DNA of 64,000 nt from Paenibacillus pasadenensis DSM 19293 (GCF_000422485.1 NZ_KE383852.1:180485-244484); one strand, 5' to 3'. Positions 33,036 through 42,135 are shown, counted from the stretch's first letter. Program-made: numbers and translations. Notes: generated by a model not told the origin, from the sequence alone.

Positions 33036-33722
33036 TCAGCCCGGACGGAAGCCGAAGCGCCGCATGAAATGCGGCAGAATTTCCCGGGCCGCCCGCTCCG
33101 GCTCCATCGCCTGGCCGGTCAGATCCTCGAACGAGGTGACGCCGAACTGCTGGATGCCGCATGGAACGATGCCGGCGAAGCCTTCCTCGCCGATCCCCGC
33201 CTTGAGGTTCAGCGCGAAGCCGTGGCTCGTCACGAAGCCGCGGCGGGTCCGCGAGCGGTTGAACTTGATGCCGATCGCGGCGATCTTCCGGTCCCCGACC
33301 CAGACGCCGGTGAATTCCGGCTTGCGCCCGCCCTCGATGCCGTAGCCGGCCAGCCAGTCGATCAGCACCTGCTCGAGCTCGCGCAGGAAGCCGTGCAGGT
33401 CGAGCCCTTTGGCGTCCAGCCGGATCAGCGGATAGCCGACGAGCTGCCCCGGACCGTGATAGGTGATGTCGCCGCCGCGGTCGATCTCGTAGACCGAGAT
33501 GCCGCGCGCGCTCAGCTCCTCCGAGTCGAGCAGCAGATGCTCCGGGTGGCGGTCCGTGCCGAGCGTGTAGGTCGGAGGATGCTGAAGAAGGAGCAGCGTC
33601 TCCACGCGCTCCTCCCGGTCGATCTCCCCTACGAATTCCTTTTGCAGCTCCCAGGCCTCTCCGTAATCGATGAAGTCGATGTATCGCGCGGCCAGCGGCC
33701 GCGCTTCATGATTCGCGTCCAT
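33036..33722 (-). CDS. lipB: Octanoyl-[acyl-carrier-protein] transferase LipB
   Basis: Transfers octanoate to lipoyl domains, which are then converted to lipoate by LipA. The 228-residue protein has RGGDITYHGPGQLVGYPLI, the acyl-enzyme Cys in IVPCGIQQFG and the catalytic Lys in AAIGIKFNRSRTRRGFVTSHG. It lies 49 bases downstream of the E2 gene of a lipoylated 2-oxoacid dehydrogenase, an obvious functional link. B. subtilis uses LipM/LipL instead, so a true LipB-type enzyme here is a difference. Confidence 0.92.
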   Translation of the reverse strand: MDANHEARPLAARYIDFIDYGEAWELQKEFVGEIDREERVETLLLLQHPPTYTLGTDRHPEHLLLDSEELSARGISVYEIDRGGDITYHGPGQLVGYPLIRLDAKGLDLHGFLRELEQVLIDWLAGYGIEGGRKPEFTGVWVGDRKIAAIGIKFNRSRTRRGFVTSHGFALNLKAGIGEEGFAGIVPCGIQQFGVTSFEDLTGQAMEPERAAREILPHFMRRFGFRPG

Positions 33723-33771
33723 CCGCGGTTCCTCCTGCTCCTGTTGTCGTTGTCGTAGGTGCTTTTTAGGC

Positions 33772-35163
33772 TCAGTACAGATGCGTTTCCGAATTGAAGC
33801 TCTCCAGATTCTCCTTGACGCGCTGCAGGAAGCGCCCGCAAATGACGCCGTCGAGGATGCGGTGGTCGAGCGACAGGCAGATGTTGGCCATCGAGCGCAC
33901 GGCCAGCATGTCGTTGATGACGACCGGCCGCTTCACGATCGACTCGAACGTGATGATCGCCGCCTGCGGGTAGTTGATGATCGGCTGCGTCAGGATCGCT
34001 CCGAACGAGCCGGTGTTGTTGACGGTGAACGTGCCGCCCTGCACGTCGTCGAGCTTCAGCTTGCCCTCGCGCGTCTTGCGGGCGAGCATCTCGATCTCAT
34101 GCGCCAGGCCGGCGATGTTTTTCTGGTCGGCGTTTTTGATGACCGGGGTGACGACCGAGTCCTCCGTGCCGACCGACAGCGAGATGTTGATGTCGCGCTT
34201 GACGATGATCTTGTCGACCGCCCAGACCGAGTTGATGATCGGGAAGTCCTTGATCGCATTGACGACCGCCTTGATGAAAAAGGCCAGGTACGTCAGGTTC
34301 GTGCCCTCGCGCTTGCGGAAGTCGTCCTTGAGCTTGCCGCGGAGCACGACGAGGTTGGTTACGTCGACCTCGATCATCATCCAGCCATGCGGAATTTCCG
34401 TCACGCTCTGGCGCATGCGCGAGGCGATCGTGTTGCGGACCGGCGTGACGTCGATGAACGTCTCCCCGCGCCCTGGAATCGCCTGGCCTTCGATCTCTAC
34501 GGACGGGATGCGCGGCGTCTCGGTCAAATGCAGCCCGGTGGAGCGCACCGGACCTCTCGCCTCGACGATCCGGTCGCCGGCGCCCGGCTGCGGCGCCGCG
34601 GCAGGAGCGGCGGATGCCGCCTGCGCCGCTTGCGGAGCCGGCGTCTGAGACGCGGCCGGACGGCCGCCCGCTGCGGCATAGGCCAGGATGTCCTTGCGCG
34701 TCACGCGGCCTCCCGCGCCCGTGCCGGGTACGGCGGACGGGTCGATGCCATGCTCGGCGGACAGCTGGAGCACGGCCGGGGAATAGCGGCCGCGCATGCC
34801 CTCGGCGGCCGCGGGACGGCCCGCAGGCGTTCCTGCCAGGGCAGGCGCGGCTGCTGCGCGCTCTCCGCTCGCTGCCGGAGGCTGCGCAGCCGGCACGGAC
34901 GGCTCGCCGGCCGCCTCCGACTCGATCAGGCAGATCGGCGTGCCGACCTCGACCGTCTCGCCGGCGCCGACGAGCAGCTTGACCAGCGTGCCTTCAATCG
35001 TCGACGGAATTTCGGCGCCGACTTTTTCGGTGATGATTTCGCATAAGGGCTCGTACATGCTTACTTTGTCGCCAGGCTGCTTCAGCCAGCGCTCGATCGT
35101 CGCGTTGACGACCGACTCGGCCAGCTGGGGCATGACGATTTCGTGGATCGTTGCTGCTTTCAT
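33772..35163 (-). CDS. bkdB: Branched-chain 2-oxoacid dehydrogenase E2, dihydrolipoyl acyltransferase
   Basis: Core acyltransferase of the complex that turns branched 2-oxoacids into acyl-CoA primers for branched fatty acids. The 463-residue chain has an N-terminal lipoyl domain (lipoyl Lys47 in ITEKVGAEIPS), an Ala/Pro linker, an E1/E3-binding domain (YSPAVLQLSAEHGIDPSAV to RVTRKD, about 130-165), another Ala/Pro linker and a catalytic domain ending with SLDHRILDGVICGRFL (catalytic His and Asp). It is last in the lpdV-E1alpha-E1beta-E2 series. Confidence 0.92.
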   Translation of the reverse strand: MKAATIHEIVMPQLAESVVNATIERWLKQPGDKVSMYEPLCEIITEKVGAEIPSTIEGTLVKLLVGAGETVEVGTPICLIESEAAGEPSVPAAQPPAASGERAAAAPALAGTPAGRPAAAEGMRGRYSPAVLQLSAEHGIDPSAVPGTGAGGRVTRKDILAYAAAGGRPAASQTPAPQAAQAASAAPAAAPQPGAGDRIVEARGPVRSTGLHLTETPRIPSVEIEGQAIPGRGETFIDVTPVRNTIASRMRQSVTEIPHGWMMIEVDVTNLVVLRGKLKDDFRKREGTNLTYLAFFIKAVVNAIKDFPIINSVWAVDKIIVKRDINISLSVGTEDSVVTPVIKNADQKNIAGLAHEIEMLARKTREGKLKLDDVQGGTFTVNNTGSFGAILTQPIINYPQAAIITFESIVKRPVVINDMLAVRSMANICLSLDHRILDGVICGRFLQRVKENLESFNSETHLY

Positions 35164-35236
35164 CGGAATTCGCTCCTTGCCGGGAAGGCCGGTCGCAGGC
35201 CCCCGGATCAGTATGCTGGCGGACGGGATCCGCCGA

Positions 35237-36220
35237 TCAGTACAGCGCGAGCTCTCTCATCGCGGCCAGCACCTTGTCCTTGTTCAGCATGAAGAACTTC
35301 TCCCCCGGAGGGTTGATCGGCATCGCCGGCACGTCCGGACCGCACAGCCGGCGGATCGGCGCGTCGAGCTCGTAGAGCATCTCCTCGGCGATGATCGCCG
35401 ATACTTCGGCTCCGATGCCGCCGGTCTTGTTGTCCTCATGGATGATGAGCACCTTGCCCGTGCGGCGCGCGGCGGCCAGGATGCCCTCCTTGTCGAGCGG
35501 CTGCAGCGTGCGCAGATCGAGGATGTGGGCGCTGATGCCCTCCTCCTGCAGCTCCTCCGCCGCCTGCAGCGCGAAGTGCAGCGGCAGGCTGTAGCTGATG
35601 ACCGTAATGTCGTCGCCTTCGCGCAGCACGTTCGACTTGCCGATCTCCACGACATGCTCGCCCTCCGGCACCGGGCCGGTGACGAGGCGGTAGCATTTCT
35701 TGTTCTCGAAGAACAGGACCGGATCGGGATCGCGGATCGCCGCCGTCAGCAGCCCCTTGGCGTCGGCCGGCGAATACGGCGCGACGATCTTCAGTCCCGG
35801 CGTGCCGAAGAATACCGACTCCGGACACTGCGAGTGGTACAGCCCGCCGAAGATGCCGCCGCCGATCGGCGCGCGGATGACGACCGGACAGCTCCAGTCG
35901 TTGTTGGAGCGGTAGCGGATCTTGGCCGCCTCGCTGATGATCTGGTTCGTCGCGGGGAACATGAAGTCGGAATACTGCATCTCGGCGATCGGCTTCATGC
36001 CGTACATCGCCGCCCCGATCGCCACGCCGGCGATCGCCGACTCGGACAGCGGGGTATCCATCACCCGCGCCTCGCCGAACTGCTCCTGCAGTCCTTTGGT
36101 CGTCGTGAAGACGCCGCCCTTGACGCCGACATCCTCGCCCAGCACGAATACGTCCGGATCGCGCTCCATCTCTTCCTTCATCGCGAGGCGGATCGCCTCG
36201 ATATAATCCATGACCGGCAT
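35237..36220 (-). CDS. bkdAB: Branched-chain 2-oxoacid dehydrogenase E1 beta
   Basis: Beta subunit of the thiamine-diphosphate E1. From ATG 36218-36220 (AAGGAGG upstream) it is 327 aa: transketolase-like domain with FVLGEDVGVKGGVFTTTKGL and DTPLSESAIAGVAIGAAMYG, then the C-terminal domain with LIIHEDNKTGGIGAEVSAII. It starts one base after the E1 alpha stop, so subunits are coupled. Confidence 0.92.
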   Translation of the reverse strand: MPVMDYIEAIRLAMKEEMERDPDVFVLGEDVGVKGGVFTTTKGLQEQFGEARVMDTPLSESAIAGVAIGAAMYGMKPIAEMQYSDFMFPATNQIISEAAKIRYRSNNDWSCPVVIRAPIGGGIFGGLYHSQCPESVFFGTPGLKIVAPYSPADAKGLLTAAIRDPDPVLFFENKKCYRLVTGPVPEGEHVVEIGKSNVLREGDDITVISYSLPLHFALQAAEELQEEGISAHILDLRTLQPLDKEGILAAARRTGKVLIIHEDNKTGGIGAEVSAIIAEEMLYELDAPIRRLCGPDVPAMPINPPGEKFFMLNKDKVLAAMRELALY

Positions 36221-36221
36221 G

Positions 36222-37244
36222 TTAACGTCCTCCTTGCGGCGCATCGCCTTCATACACATGCCAGAGCGTGCTCTCCGGCGTCGGGAACGGAGCCTCGTCC
36301 GCGTAGCGCGTCGCCTCGTCCATTTCCTTGCGGATCGCCGCGGCGAGCTCGTCTTCCTGCTCCGCGCTCCAGATGCCGGCTTCCTCCAGGTAGCGCCTGA
36401 ACGCCGCTACGCCGTCGCGGCCGCGATTTTCCTCGACCTCTTCCTTGGTCCGGTAGGCCAGGTCGTTGTCCGAGGTGGAATGCGGCGACAGCCGGTACAT
36501 CATCGCTTCGATCAGCGTCGGTCCGCCGCCGGCAAGCGCCCGCTCGCGGGCTTCCTTGACCGCGGCGTATATGGCCAGCGCGTCGTTGCCGTCTACGCGC
36601 AGCCCCTCGAAGCCGTAGCCCAGAGCGCGATCCGCGACACGGCCGCCGAGCTGCTTGTGCACCGGCACGGAGATCGCATACTGGTTGTTCTCGCACATGA
36701 GGATGACCGGCAGCTTGTGGACGCCCGCGAAGTTGCAGCCTTCATGAAAATCGCCCTGATTGCTCGAGCCCTCGCCGAACGTCACGAAGCTGACCAGCTT
36801 CTGCCCCTTCATCTTGGCGGCGAGCGCGATGCCGACCGCATGCGGCACCTGTGTCGTCACGGGAGACGAGCCCGTAACGATGCGCAGCTTCTTGTGGCCG
36901 AAATGGCCCGGCATCTGCCGGCCGCCGCTCGTCGGATCCTCCGCCTTGGCGAACACCGAGAGCATCAGCTCGCGCAGCGTCATGCCCACCGACAGCACGA
37001 AGCCGTAGTCGCGATAGTACGGGAGGAAATAGTCCTCGTCCCGATCGAGCGCCCACGCGGCCGCGACCTGAGCCGCCTCCTGTCCGATGCCGGAGACGTG
37101 GAAGTTGATCTTGCCGGCGCGCTGCAGCAGCAGCACCCGCTCGTCGAACATCCTCGCGCTCCTCATCATCTTGTACATTCCGACGGCTTCCTCGTCGGAC
37201 AAGCCCAGCTCGCGATGGCGGGAATCCACCTGTTGTCGGCTCAT
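36222..37244 (-). CDS. bkdAA: Branched-chain 2-oxoacid dehydrogenase E1 alpha
   Basis: Thiamine-diphosphate-binding subunit that decarboxylates the 2-oxoacid. The 340-residue protein has the ThDP motif GEGSSNQGDFHEGCNFAGVH through CENNQYAISVP, the phosphorylation-loop-type RLSPHSTSDND and SGIGQEAAQVAAAWAL. These features, including SPHSTSDND, favour the branched-chain over the pyruvate enzyme. It has its own TATAAT and a dyad just upstream, separate from lpdV. Confidence 0.9.
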   Translation of the reverse strand: MSRQQVDSRHRELGLSDEEAVGMYKMMRSARMFDERVLLLQRAGKINFHVSGIGQEAAQVAAAWALDRDEDYFLPYYRDYGFVLSVGMTLRELMLSVFAKAEDPTSGGRQMPGHFGHKKLRIVTGSSPVTTQVPHAVGIALAAKMKGQKLVSFVTFGEGSSNQGDFHEGCNFAGVHKLPVILMCENNQYAISVPVHKQLGGRVADRALGYGFEGLRVDGNDALAIYAAVKEARERALAGGGPTLIEAMMYRLSPHSTSDNDLAYRTKEEVEENRGRDGVAAFRRYLEEAGIWSAEQEDELAAAIRKEMDEATRYADEAPFPTPESTLWHVYEGDAPQGGR

Positions 37245-37284
37245 GGAGGAACCTCCTTCATCTCCAGTTTTGATACCTGGTACT

Positions 37285-37306
37285 AATACTTGATAGCAGT
37301 ATTATA
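37285..37306 (-). promoter_or_regulatory. Promoter -10 with overlapping inverted repeat before bkdAA
   Basis: TATAAT (37301-37306, minus strand) overlaps a perfect dyad, AATACT and AGTATT separated by 7 bases (37285-37303). A second small dyad, TACC-T-GGTA, lies at about 37273-37283. The overlap suggests an operator for an unknown repressor. No sigma-L type -12/-24 element was seen, unlike the B. subtilis bkd operon. Confidence 0.5.
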
Positions 37307-37402
37307 ACGCTCAAGAAGGAAAAAGGGAACCTTTGCCGTCCTCCGGCCGATTCCCTTCGCCTTCGCAGCGGGATGACCGGCCGCTTCGCCGGTCGTCCCT
37401 TC

Positions 37403-38830
37403 TTAGAAGCTCAGCGATTTGCCGAGCGTCGCCAGCATCGCATCGCCGAGCCCCTCCGACAAGCTTGGATGCGGATGGAAGCTCGCTCCGACCTCCCATG
37501 GAGCCGCATCGAGGAACTGCGCCAGCGAAGCCTCGGCGATCAGCTCCGTCACATGAGCGCCGACCATATGCACGCCGAGCAGATCCTGCGTGCCGCGGTC
37601 GGCGATCACCTTGACGAAGCCGTCCGGATCGCCTTGCACGATCGCCTTGGCGATCGCCGCGAACGGAATCCTGGCCGTGATCGGATTATGGCCCGCGGCG
37701 CGCGCCTGCTCCTCCGTATAGCCGACGCTGGCCGTCTCCGGGCGGCTGTAGACGCAGCGCGGAATGCGATGCGGCGCCGCCGGATGCGGAGCGAGTCCGA
37801 GCAGATGCTCGACGGCGGCGATGCCTTCATGAGCGGCGGCATGAGCCAGCTGCACCCCGCCGGTGACATCGCCGATCGCATAGATATGCGGCTCAGCGGT
37901 CTGCAGCGTCGGCTTCACCTTGATCCAGCCGTCCTGCACGGCGATGTCGGTATTTTCCAGGCCGATGCCCTCGACGTTGGCCTGGCGTCCGATCGAGACG
38001 AGAAGCCTCTGCGCCTGCAGCCGCTCCTCCGTCTCTCCCTTGCGGACAGCCACGCTCACTCCGTCGCTGTCCTTGCGCAACGATTCCGGCAGCAGCGCAG
38101 CGCCGGTCAGAATACGCACGCCGCGTGCCGCCAGCGCTTTGGAGACGGCCGCGGATACGTCCGAATCCTCTCCCGGCAGCACGCGCGATGCGGCTTCCAC
38201 GAGCGTCACGCTTACGCCGAAGTCGCTCAGCATCGACGCCCATTCGATGCCGATGACGCCGCCTCCGGCGATCAGCATCGAGGAAGGCAGCGTCTCCATG
38301 CGCAAGGCGTCATCGCTCGTCAGCACCTGCTCGCCATCCGCTTCCAATCCCGGCAGCAGCCGCGGCCGGGAGCCGGTCGCGACGATCAGATGGCGGGAGA
38401 CGACAGACTCCATCTCGCCGTCCTCCAGCTCCACGGCCAGCGAGCCGCTTTTCGGCGAGAAGATCGACGGTCCGATGATCCGTCCCCGGCCTCGGATGAT
38501 TTCAATCCCATGCTTTTTCATGAGCTGCTGCAGCCCGCGATGCAGCTGATCGACCGTTTTTTCCTTGCGCTCTTGCACGCCGGCGAAGTCGAGCTTCACC
38601 GCTTCCCGGTCCACTTTGATTCCATATGTATCCGCATGGAGCAAGGTAGCATAGACCTCCGCGCTGCGCAGCAGCGCCTTGCTCGGTATGCATCCTTGAT
38701 GCAGGCAAGTGCCGCCCAGCTTGGCCTGCTCCACAATCGCGACTTTTTTTCCCTCTTGCGCGGCTCGGATAGCGGCTGTATAGCCTCCGGGCCCGCCGCC
38801 GAGCACGGCGACGTCCACTTGAATTGGCAT
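37403..38830 (-). CDS. lpdV: Dihydrolipoamide dehydrogenase (E3)
   Basis: FAD/NAD enzyme that reoxidises lipoyl groups. From ATG 38828-38830 (GGAAGGG upstream) it is 475 aa: FAD motif LGGGPGGYTAAIRAAQ, redox disulfide GGTCLHQGCIPSK, NAD motif IAGGGVIGIEWASML, and the C-terminal HPHPSLSEG with the catalytic His/Glu. The frame running to 39745 is spurious. It heads the dehydrogenase cluster; ptb, bcd and buk, which precede lpdV in B. subtilis, are absent. Confidence 0.93.
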   Translation of the reverse strand: MPIQVDVAVLGGGPGGYTAAIRAAQEGKKVAIVEQAKLGGTCLHQGCIPSKALLRSAEVYATLLHADTYGIKVDREAVKLDFAGVQERKEKTVDQLHRGLQQLMKKHGIEIIRGRGRIIGPSIFSPKSGSLAVELEDGEMESVVSRHLIVATGSRPRLLPGLEADGEQVLTSDDALRMETLPSSMLIAGGGVIGIEWASMLSDFGVSVTLVEAASRVLPGEDSDVSAAVSKALAARGVRILTGAALLPESLRKDSDGVSVAVRKGETEERLQAQRLLVSIGRQANVEGIGLENTDIAVQDGWIKVKPTLQTAEPHIYAIGDVTGGVQLAHAAAHEGIAAVEHLLGLAPHPAAPHRIPRCVYSRPETASVGYTEEQARAAGHNPITARIPFAAIAKAIVQGDPDGFVKVIADRGTQDLLGVHMVGAHVTELIAEASLAQFLDAAPWEVGASFHPHPSLSEGLGDAMLATLGKSLSF

Positions 38831-39049
38831 GCGATCGATCCCTTCCGTTGCATGCGGAACGCTTCCGCATTCGTCATGTCGAGGTGAAGGGGGACATGCC
38901 CTTCTCCTCCGAGAACCTATTCTACTCCTTTTCGCCGGAGAAGAACACCGCATGGACAAGCCGGCATTTGTTGAAGTATGATGAAATAAGGCTGTTCCTG
39001 CACTTGGCCTCATTTTTCCGCAATCAGGTCGGTTGAAGGAGAGAACGAC

Positions 39050-39334
39050 ATGAAAGCAGTCATTTCCAGGTTTGTCGCCATTCTCATTCTGGTCATTCCC
39101 GGCATCGTCGCCTGTTTTGGCTTTCTCCAGATGAAAACGGCTACGTTCGACTATTTTGCCGCGTTCGGCAACGACGCCGTCATACCGAAATTCAGCTGGC
39201 TGACGTTCATTGTCGGCTTCATTCTGTTCGCGGTCGGCATCGGCTTCATCGGCGGCTGGATTTTCTTCCGCGACCGCAAGCACAATTACGTCGCTCCCCG
39301 CTTCAAGAAGAAGCGCCCGAGACCCAACGTTTAG
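39050..39334 (+). CDS. DUF2627 family membrane protein (YqzF-like)
   Basis: A 94-residue protein with two hydrophobic segments (about 4-24 and 52-76) separated by a short loop, then a basic tail ending KKKRPRPNV. ILVIPGIVACFGFLQMK and FFRDRKHN match the DUF2627/YqzF pattern, whose B. subtilis member lies next to the bkd operon. SD GAAGGAGAG lies upstream. Function unknown. Confidence 0.8.
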   Translation: MKAVISRFVAILILVIPGIVACFGFLQMKTATFDYFAAFGNDAVIPKFSWLTFIVGFILFAVGIGFIGGWIFFRDRKHNYVAPRFKKKRPRPNV

Positions 39335-39415
39335 CCCGCCATGGCATTGGCACAAGCAATCTTTCCTTCGGACTCGTACAATGTAGCATCTCACGAAGGA
39401 AAGGAGCTTTTCCCA

Positions 39416-39718
39416 ATGTCCTGCCGTCATTCTCATTGCTCTCCCGAAACGGTCGTCGATCCCGTTCAAACCGTATACCGCGATGTGTATCATCCTCAAC
39501 AAGTCACGGTGGTCCACCCGATCGAGATCGTCACGCGGCATCACTGCGTTCCGGTCCGCTGCGACGTGTACAAATATATTTGTCGCGACGAAAACGTAGG
39601 CGGAGTCGAGTCGGTATCTGAAGAAGGGCATAATCACGAAGGTTATGACCGTTCTACGATTTCCCGCAAGAAATCGGCCAAGAAATCCGTCAAATCCCGC
39701 GCCCGCTCCCGCAAGTAG
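39416..39718 (+). CDS. CotD-like spore coat protein
   Basis: A 100-residue His/Cys/Val-rich protein: MSCRHSHCSPETVVDPVQTV, then YHPQQVTVVHPIEIVTRHHC and CDVYKYICRDEN, ending in a Ser/Lys/Arg tail. The His and Cys spacing with repeated VxP-type turns resembles the inner-coat protein CotD of Bacillus. The ATG at 39416-39418 has GGAAAGGAG nine bases ahead; an earlier in-frame start at 39341 has none. The position before spo0A and the terminator downstream suggest its own transcript. Similarity is compositional plus motif-level, so the name is probable only. Confidence 0.7.
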   Translation: MSCRHSHCSPETVVDPVQTVYRDVYHPQQVTVVHPIEIVTRHHCVPVRCDVYKYICRDENVGGVESVSEEGHNHEGYDRSTISRKKSAKKSVKSRARSRK

Positions 39719-39728
39719 CCTGATAAAG

Positions 39729-39767
39729 AAGACCGTTGCGGCCATCGGCCCAACGGTCTTTTTTTTA
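39729..39767 (+). terminator. Terminator after the cotD-like gene
   Basis: AGACCGTTG and CAACGGTCT form a hairpin with an internal GGCC pair, followed by eight T residues. Confidence 0.9.
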
Positions 39768-39791
39768 TTCCCCTCGCCGCGGCATCCCCGC

Positions 39792-40613
39792 TCAGCTCAC
39801 CTTATGCTCGATGCGCAGCTTGTCGGCGACCATCGCGATGAATTCCGAGTTGGTCGACTTGGATTTGCTGATGTTGATCGTATAGCCGAACAGATGGCTG
39901 ATCGAGTCGATGTTGCCGCGCGTCCAGGCGACCTCGATCGCGTGGCGGATCGCGCGTTCGACGCGCGATGGCGTCGTTTTGAACTTTTCGGCGATTGCCG
40001 GATAAAGCGTTTTGGTGATGGCGCCAAGAATTTCGATGTTGTTGTACACCATCGTAATTGCTTCGCGCAAATACTGGTAGCCTTTGATATGGGCGGGAAC
40101 GCCGATTTCATGAATGATGCTCGTAATGTTCGCGTCAAGGTTTTTGCCTTTGGCGATCGGAACGACATTCGACTTGATCATCGACGAAGCGGAGGAGAAG
40201 GCGCCGGAGCTCGATGTCGCCACAACCGCCTGGTTGCCGACGAGCTGGCGGACGCGATTGGCCAGCATCTCCATGTCGAACGGCTTCAGGATATAGTACG
40301 AAGCGCCGAGCTGAACGGCTTTTTGCGTGATGTTCTCTTGACCGAAAGCGGTCAGCATGATGATTTTCGGCATCGGATTGAGCCCGCTTTCACGCAGCTT
40401 CTCCAGCACGCCCAGCCCATCGAGATGAGGCATGATGATGTCCAGTATAAGCACGTCGGGGATGCGGTCCGTTTCCTTCAGCAGACGCAGCACTTCTTCG
40501 CCGTTATAAGCGATGCCCGTTACTTCCATATCCTCCTGCTCCGTTATGTATTCGGACAGCAGGTTCGTAAATTCACGGTTATCATCGGCCAGCAGTACCT
40601 CAATCTTTGGCAA
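39792..40613 (-). CDS. spo0A: Sporulation master regulator Spo0A
   Basis: Response regulator that commits the cell to sporulation. The 273-residue protein has a receiver domain (acidic LLADDNREF, phosphoacceptor Asp58 in [13 protein letters not shown], Thr in MLTAFGQE, Lys in ILKPFDME) and the Spo0A_C DNA-binding domain (from about 155, with [36 protein letters not shown] and [13 protein letters not shown]). Start is TTG (40611-40613) with GAAGGAGG upstream; B. subtilis uses GTG. It follows spoIVB as usual and has 0A boxes within its own promoter. Confidence 0.97.
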   Translation of the reverse strand: MPKIEVLLADDNREFTNLLSEYITEQEDMEVTGIAYNGEEVLRLLKETDRIPDVLILDIIMPHLDGLGVLEKLRESGLNPMPKIIMLTAFGQENITQKAVQLGASYYILKPFDMEMLANRVRQLVGNQAVVATSSSGAFSSASSMIKSNVVPIAKGKNLDANITSIIHEIGVPAHIKGYQYLREAITMVYNNIEILGAITKTLYPAIAEKFKTTPSRVERAIRHAIEVAWTRGNIDSISHLFGYTINISKSKSTNSEFIAMVADKLRIEHKVS

Positions 40614-40667
40614 GGTTGGTCCTCCTTCATCACGTTGGGATGGTCTGTTTTTTGCTTGTACTATCGT

Positions 40668-40701
40668 TTCGACACCCCCAAGGGATTTCCTTCTGTCGAA
40701 T
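40668..40701 (-). promoter_or_regulatory. Sigma-H promoter and 0A boxes of spo0A
   Basis: On the minus strand GAAGGAAAT (40686-40694) matches the sigma-H -35 and GTCGAAA (40668-40674) its -10 with one mismatch, 11 bases apart. Two 0A boxes overlap it: TGTCGAAA (40668-40675) covers the -10, and the inverted TTCGACA (40695-40701) adjoins the -35. This matches the autoregulated Ps promoter of Bacillus spo0A. Confidence 0.7.
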
Positions 40702-40793
40702 ATTATTTTTCTTTCTTTTTGATTCTCAATTCGGTATAATAATTATTTTACTCCATTTCCCGATCTTATCCGATAAAATTCGATAAAAACCAA

Positions 40794-40830
40794 CAAAGAT
40801 CTCAAGGCTTTAAGCAGCCTTGAGATCTTT
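40794..40830 (-). terminator. Terminator of spoIVB
   Basis: AGATCTCAAGGC and GCCTTGAGATCT form a long stem that contains the spoIVB stop codon; the minus-strand 3' side is TTTGTTGGTTTTT. Confidence 0.75.
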
Positions 40831-42135
40831 GTTCGCCGTACGAAGAATAATGCCGGCATCATGCAGCATCCACTCGATGAAACAGCCATAACCGGATGAA
40901 GGATCGTTGACGAAAACATGCGTCACAGCTCCGATCAGCTTGCCATCCTGCAAAATCGGACTGCCCGACATGCCTTGCACGATGCCTCCGGTTTTCTCCA
41001 GAAGCTTCGGATCGGTCACTTTGATGACCATGCCTTTTGTCGCGGGCTGCTTCTGCTTGCTGACGTGGCTGATTTCGACGTTGAACCGTTCGACCTTTTG
41101 ACCGTTCAGCACCGTGAGGATCTCGGCCGGCCCTTCATGGACTTCCTCCGAAAAAGCGACCGGCACCGCCTCGGCCTGATAGCCGTGACCGGGCTTCTGC
41201 TCCATTTTTCCAAAGATGCCGAACGGAGTATTCCGTTCGATATTGCCGAGCACATGGCTTTCGTTGACGAAGGTGGCTCGCTTTTCGCCAGGCTCGCCGT
41301 TTTGGCTTTTGTTGATCGACGTTACATTCGACTCCAGGATTTGCCCGTCGCCGACTTCGATCGCCGTGCCCGTATCCAGGTCGGTGATGACATGCCCGAG
41401 AGCTCCGTATACGCCTTGATCCGGCGCGTAGAACGTCAGTGTCCCTACGCCTGCGGCGGAATCGCGGATATACAATCCGATCCTCCACGCGCTGTCTTCC
41501 TTGTCATAGGAAGGCTTGAGCTTGACGTTCAAAAGCTTCCCGGAACGCTTTACCGTCAGCTTCAGGGGACGGTCGCGGGAGCCTGCAATCTCGGTGTAGC
41601 GAGCGATTTCCTTGACTTCCCGCACCTTGCGGCCGTCGATTTCGACGATCAGATCGCCGAGACGGAGGCCGGCTTGCTCGCCGGGCGAGACTTTGGCATC
41701 GCCTTTTTCTCCTACAAGATGATGGCCGACGACAAGAACGCCTGCAGACTTGACCTTGACTCCGATCGTTTGTCCGCCGGGGATGACTTTGAGATCAGGG
41801 ACGACATCGACATGAACGGTCTTGAATGGAATCTTGCCGAACAGCTTCAAAGACAGGACGGCTTGCCCGGTTTGTCGCGGTTCAAGGGATATCGGCTTTT
41901 TTAGATCCAGCAACTGGCGATGCTCCGCTTTGCCGTTGACATGAAGGATGGAGGAATCCACCGTCATGTCCGCATGGACAGGCATATGATAGTCCAGCCG
42001 TTTCATTTGCCCGGAGAATAAACGCAGTTCATTCGGGAAGGAGGCATAATTTTGGAACGGACTGGAGATGCCGATCATGCAAACGAAGAATACGAGAACT
42101 AATCCGAACCACCGCTTGCGCTGGTTGGCGTTCAT
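40810..42135 (-). CDS. spoIVB: SpoIVB serine peptidase
   Basis: Forespore-secreted protease that triggers pro-sigma-K processing by cutting SpoIVFA. From ATG 42133-42135 it is 441 aa: membrane anchor (about 9-25), a PDZ domain (about 135-215, GEQAGLRLGDLIVEIDGRKV), and the S55 peptidase domain with YGALGHVITDLDTG (catalytic His) and GGIVQGMSGSPILQDGKLIG (catalytic Ser). B. subtilis SpoIVB is about 426 aa. Adjacent recN and spo0A are as expected. Confidence 0.95.
   Translation of the reverse strand: MNANQRKRWFGLVLVFFVCMIGISSPFQNYASFPNELRLFSGQMKRLDYHMPVHADMTVDSSILHVNGKAEHRQLLDLKKPISLEPRQTGQAVLSLKLFGKIPFKTVHVDVVPDLKVIPGGQTIGVKVKSAGVLVVGHHLVGEKGDAKVSPGEQAGLRLGDLIVEIDGRKVREVKEIARYTEIAGSRDRPLKLTVKRSGKLLNVKLKPSYDKEDSAWRIGLYIRDSAAGVGTLTFYAPDQGVYGALGHVITDLDTGTAIEVGDGQILESNVTSINKSQNGEPGEKRATFVNESHVLGNIERNTPFGIFGKMEQKPGHGYQAEAVPVAFSEEVHEGPAEILTVLNGQKVERFNVEISHVSKQKQPATKGMVIKVTDPKLLEKTGGIVQGMSGSPILQDGKLIGAVTHVFVNDPSSGYGCFIEWMLHDAGIILRTANKDLKAA

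Noticed and set aside
37403..39745. 780-codon frame containing lpdV
   Set aside because: The upstream 305 codons are antisense to the DUF2627 and cotD-like genes; the lpdV start at 38830 has an SD.
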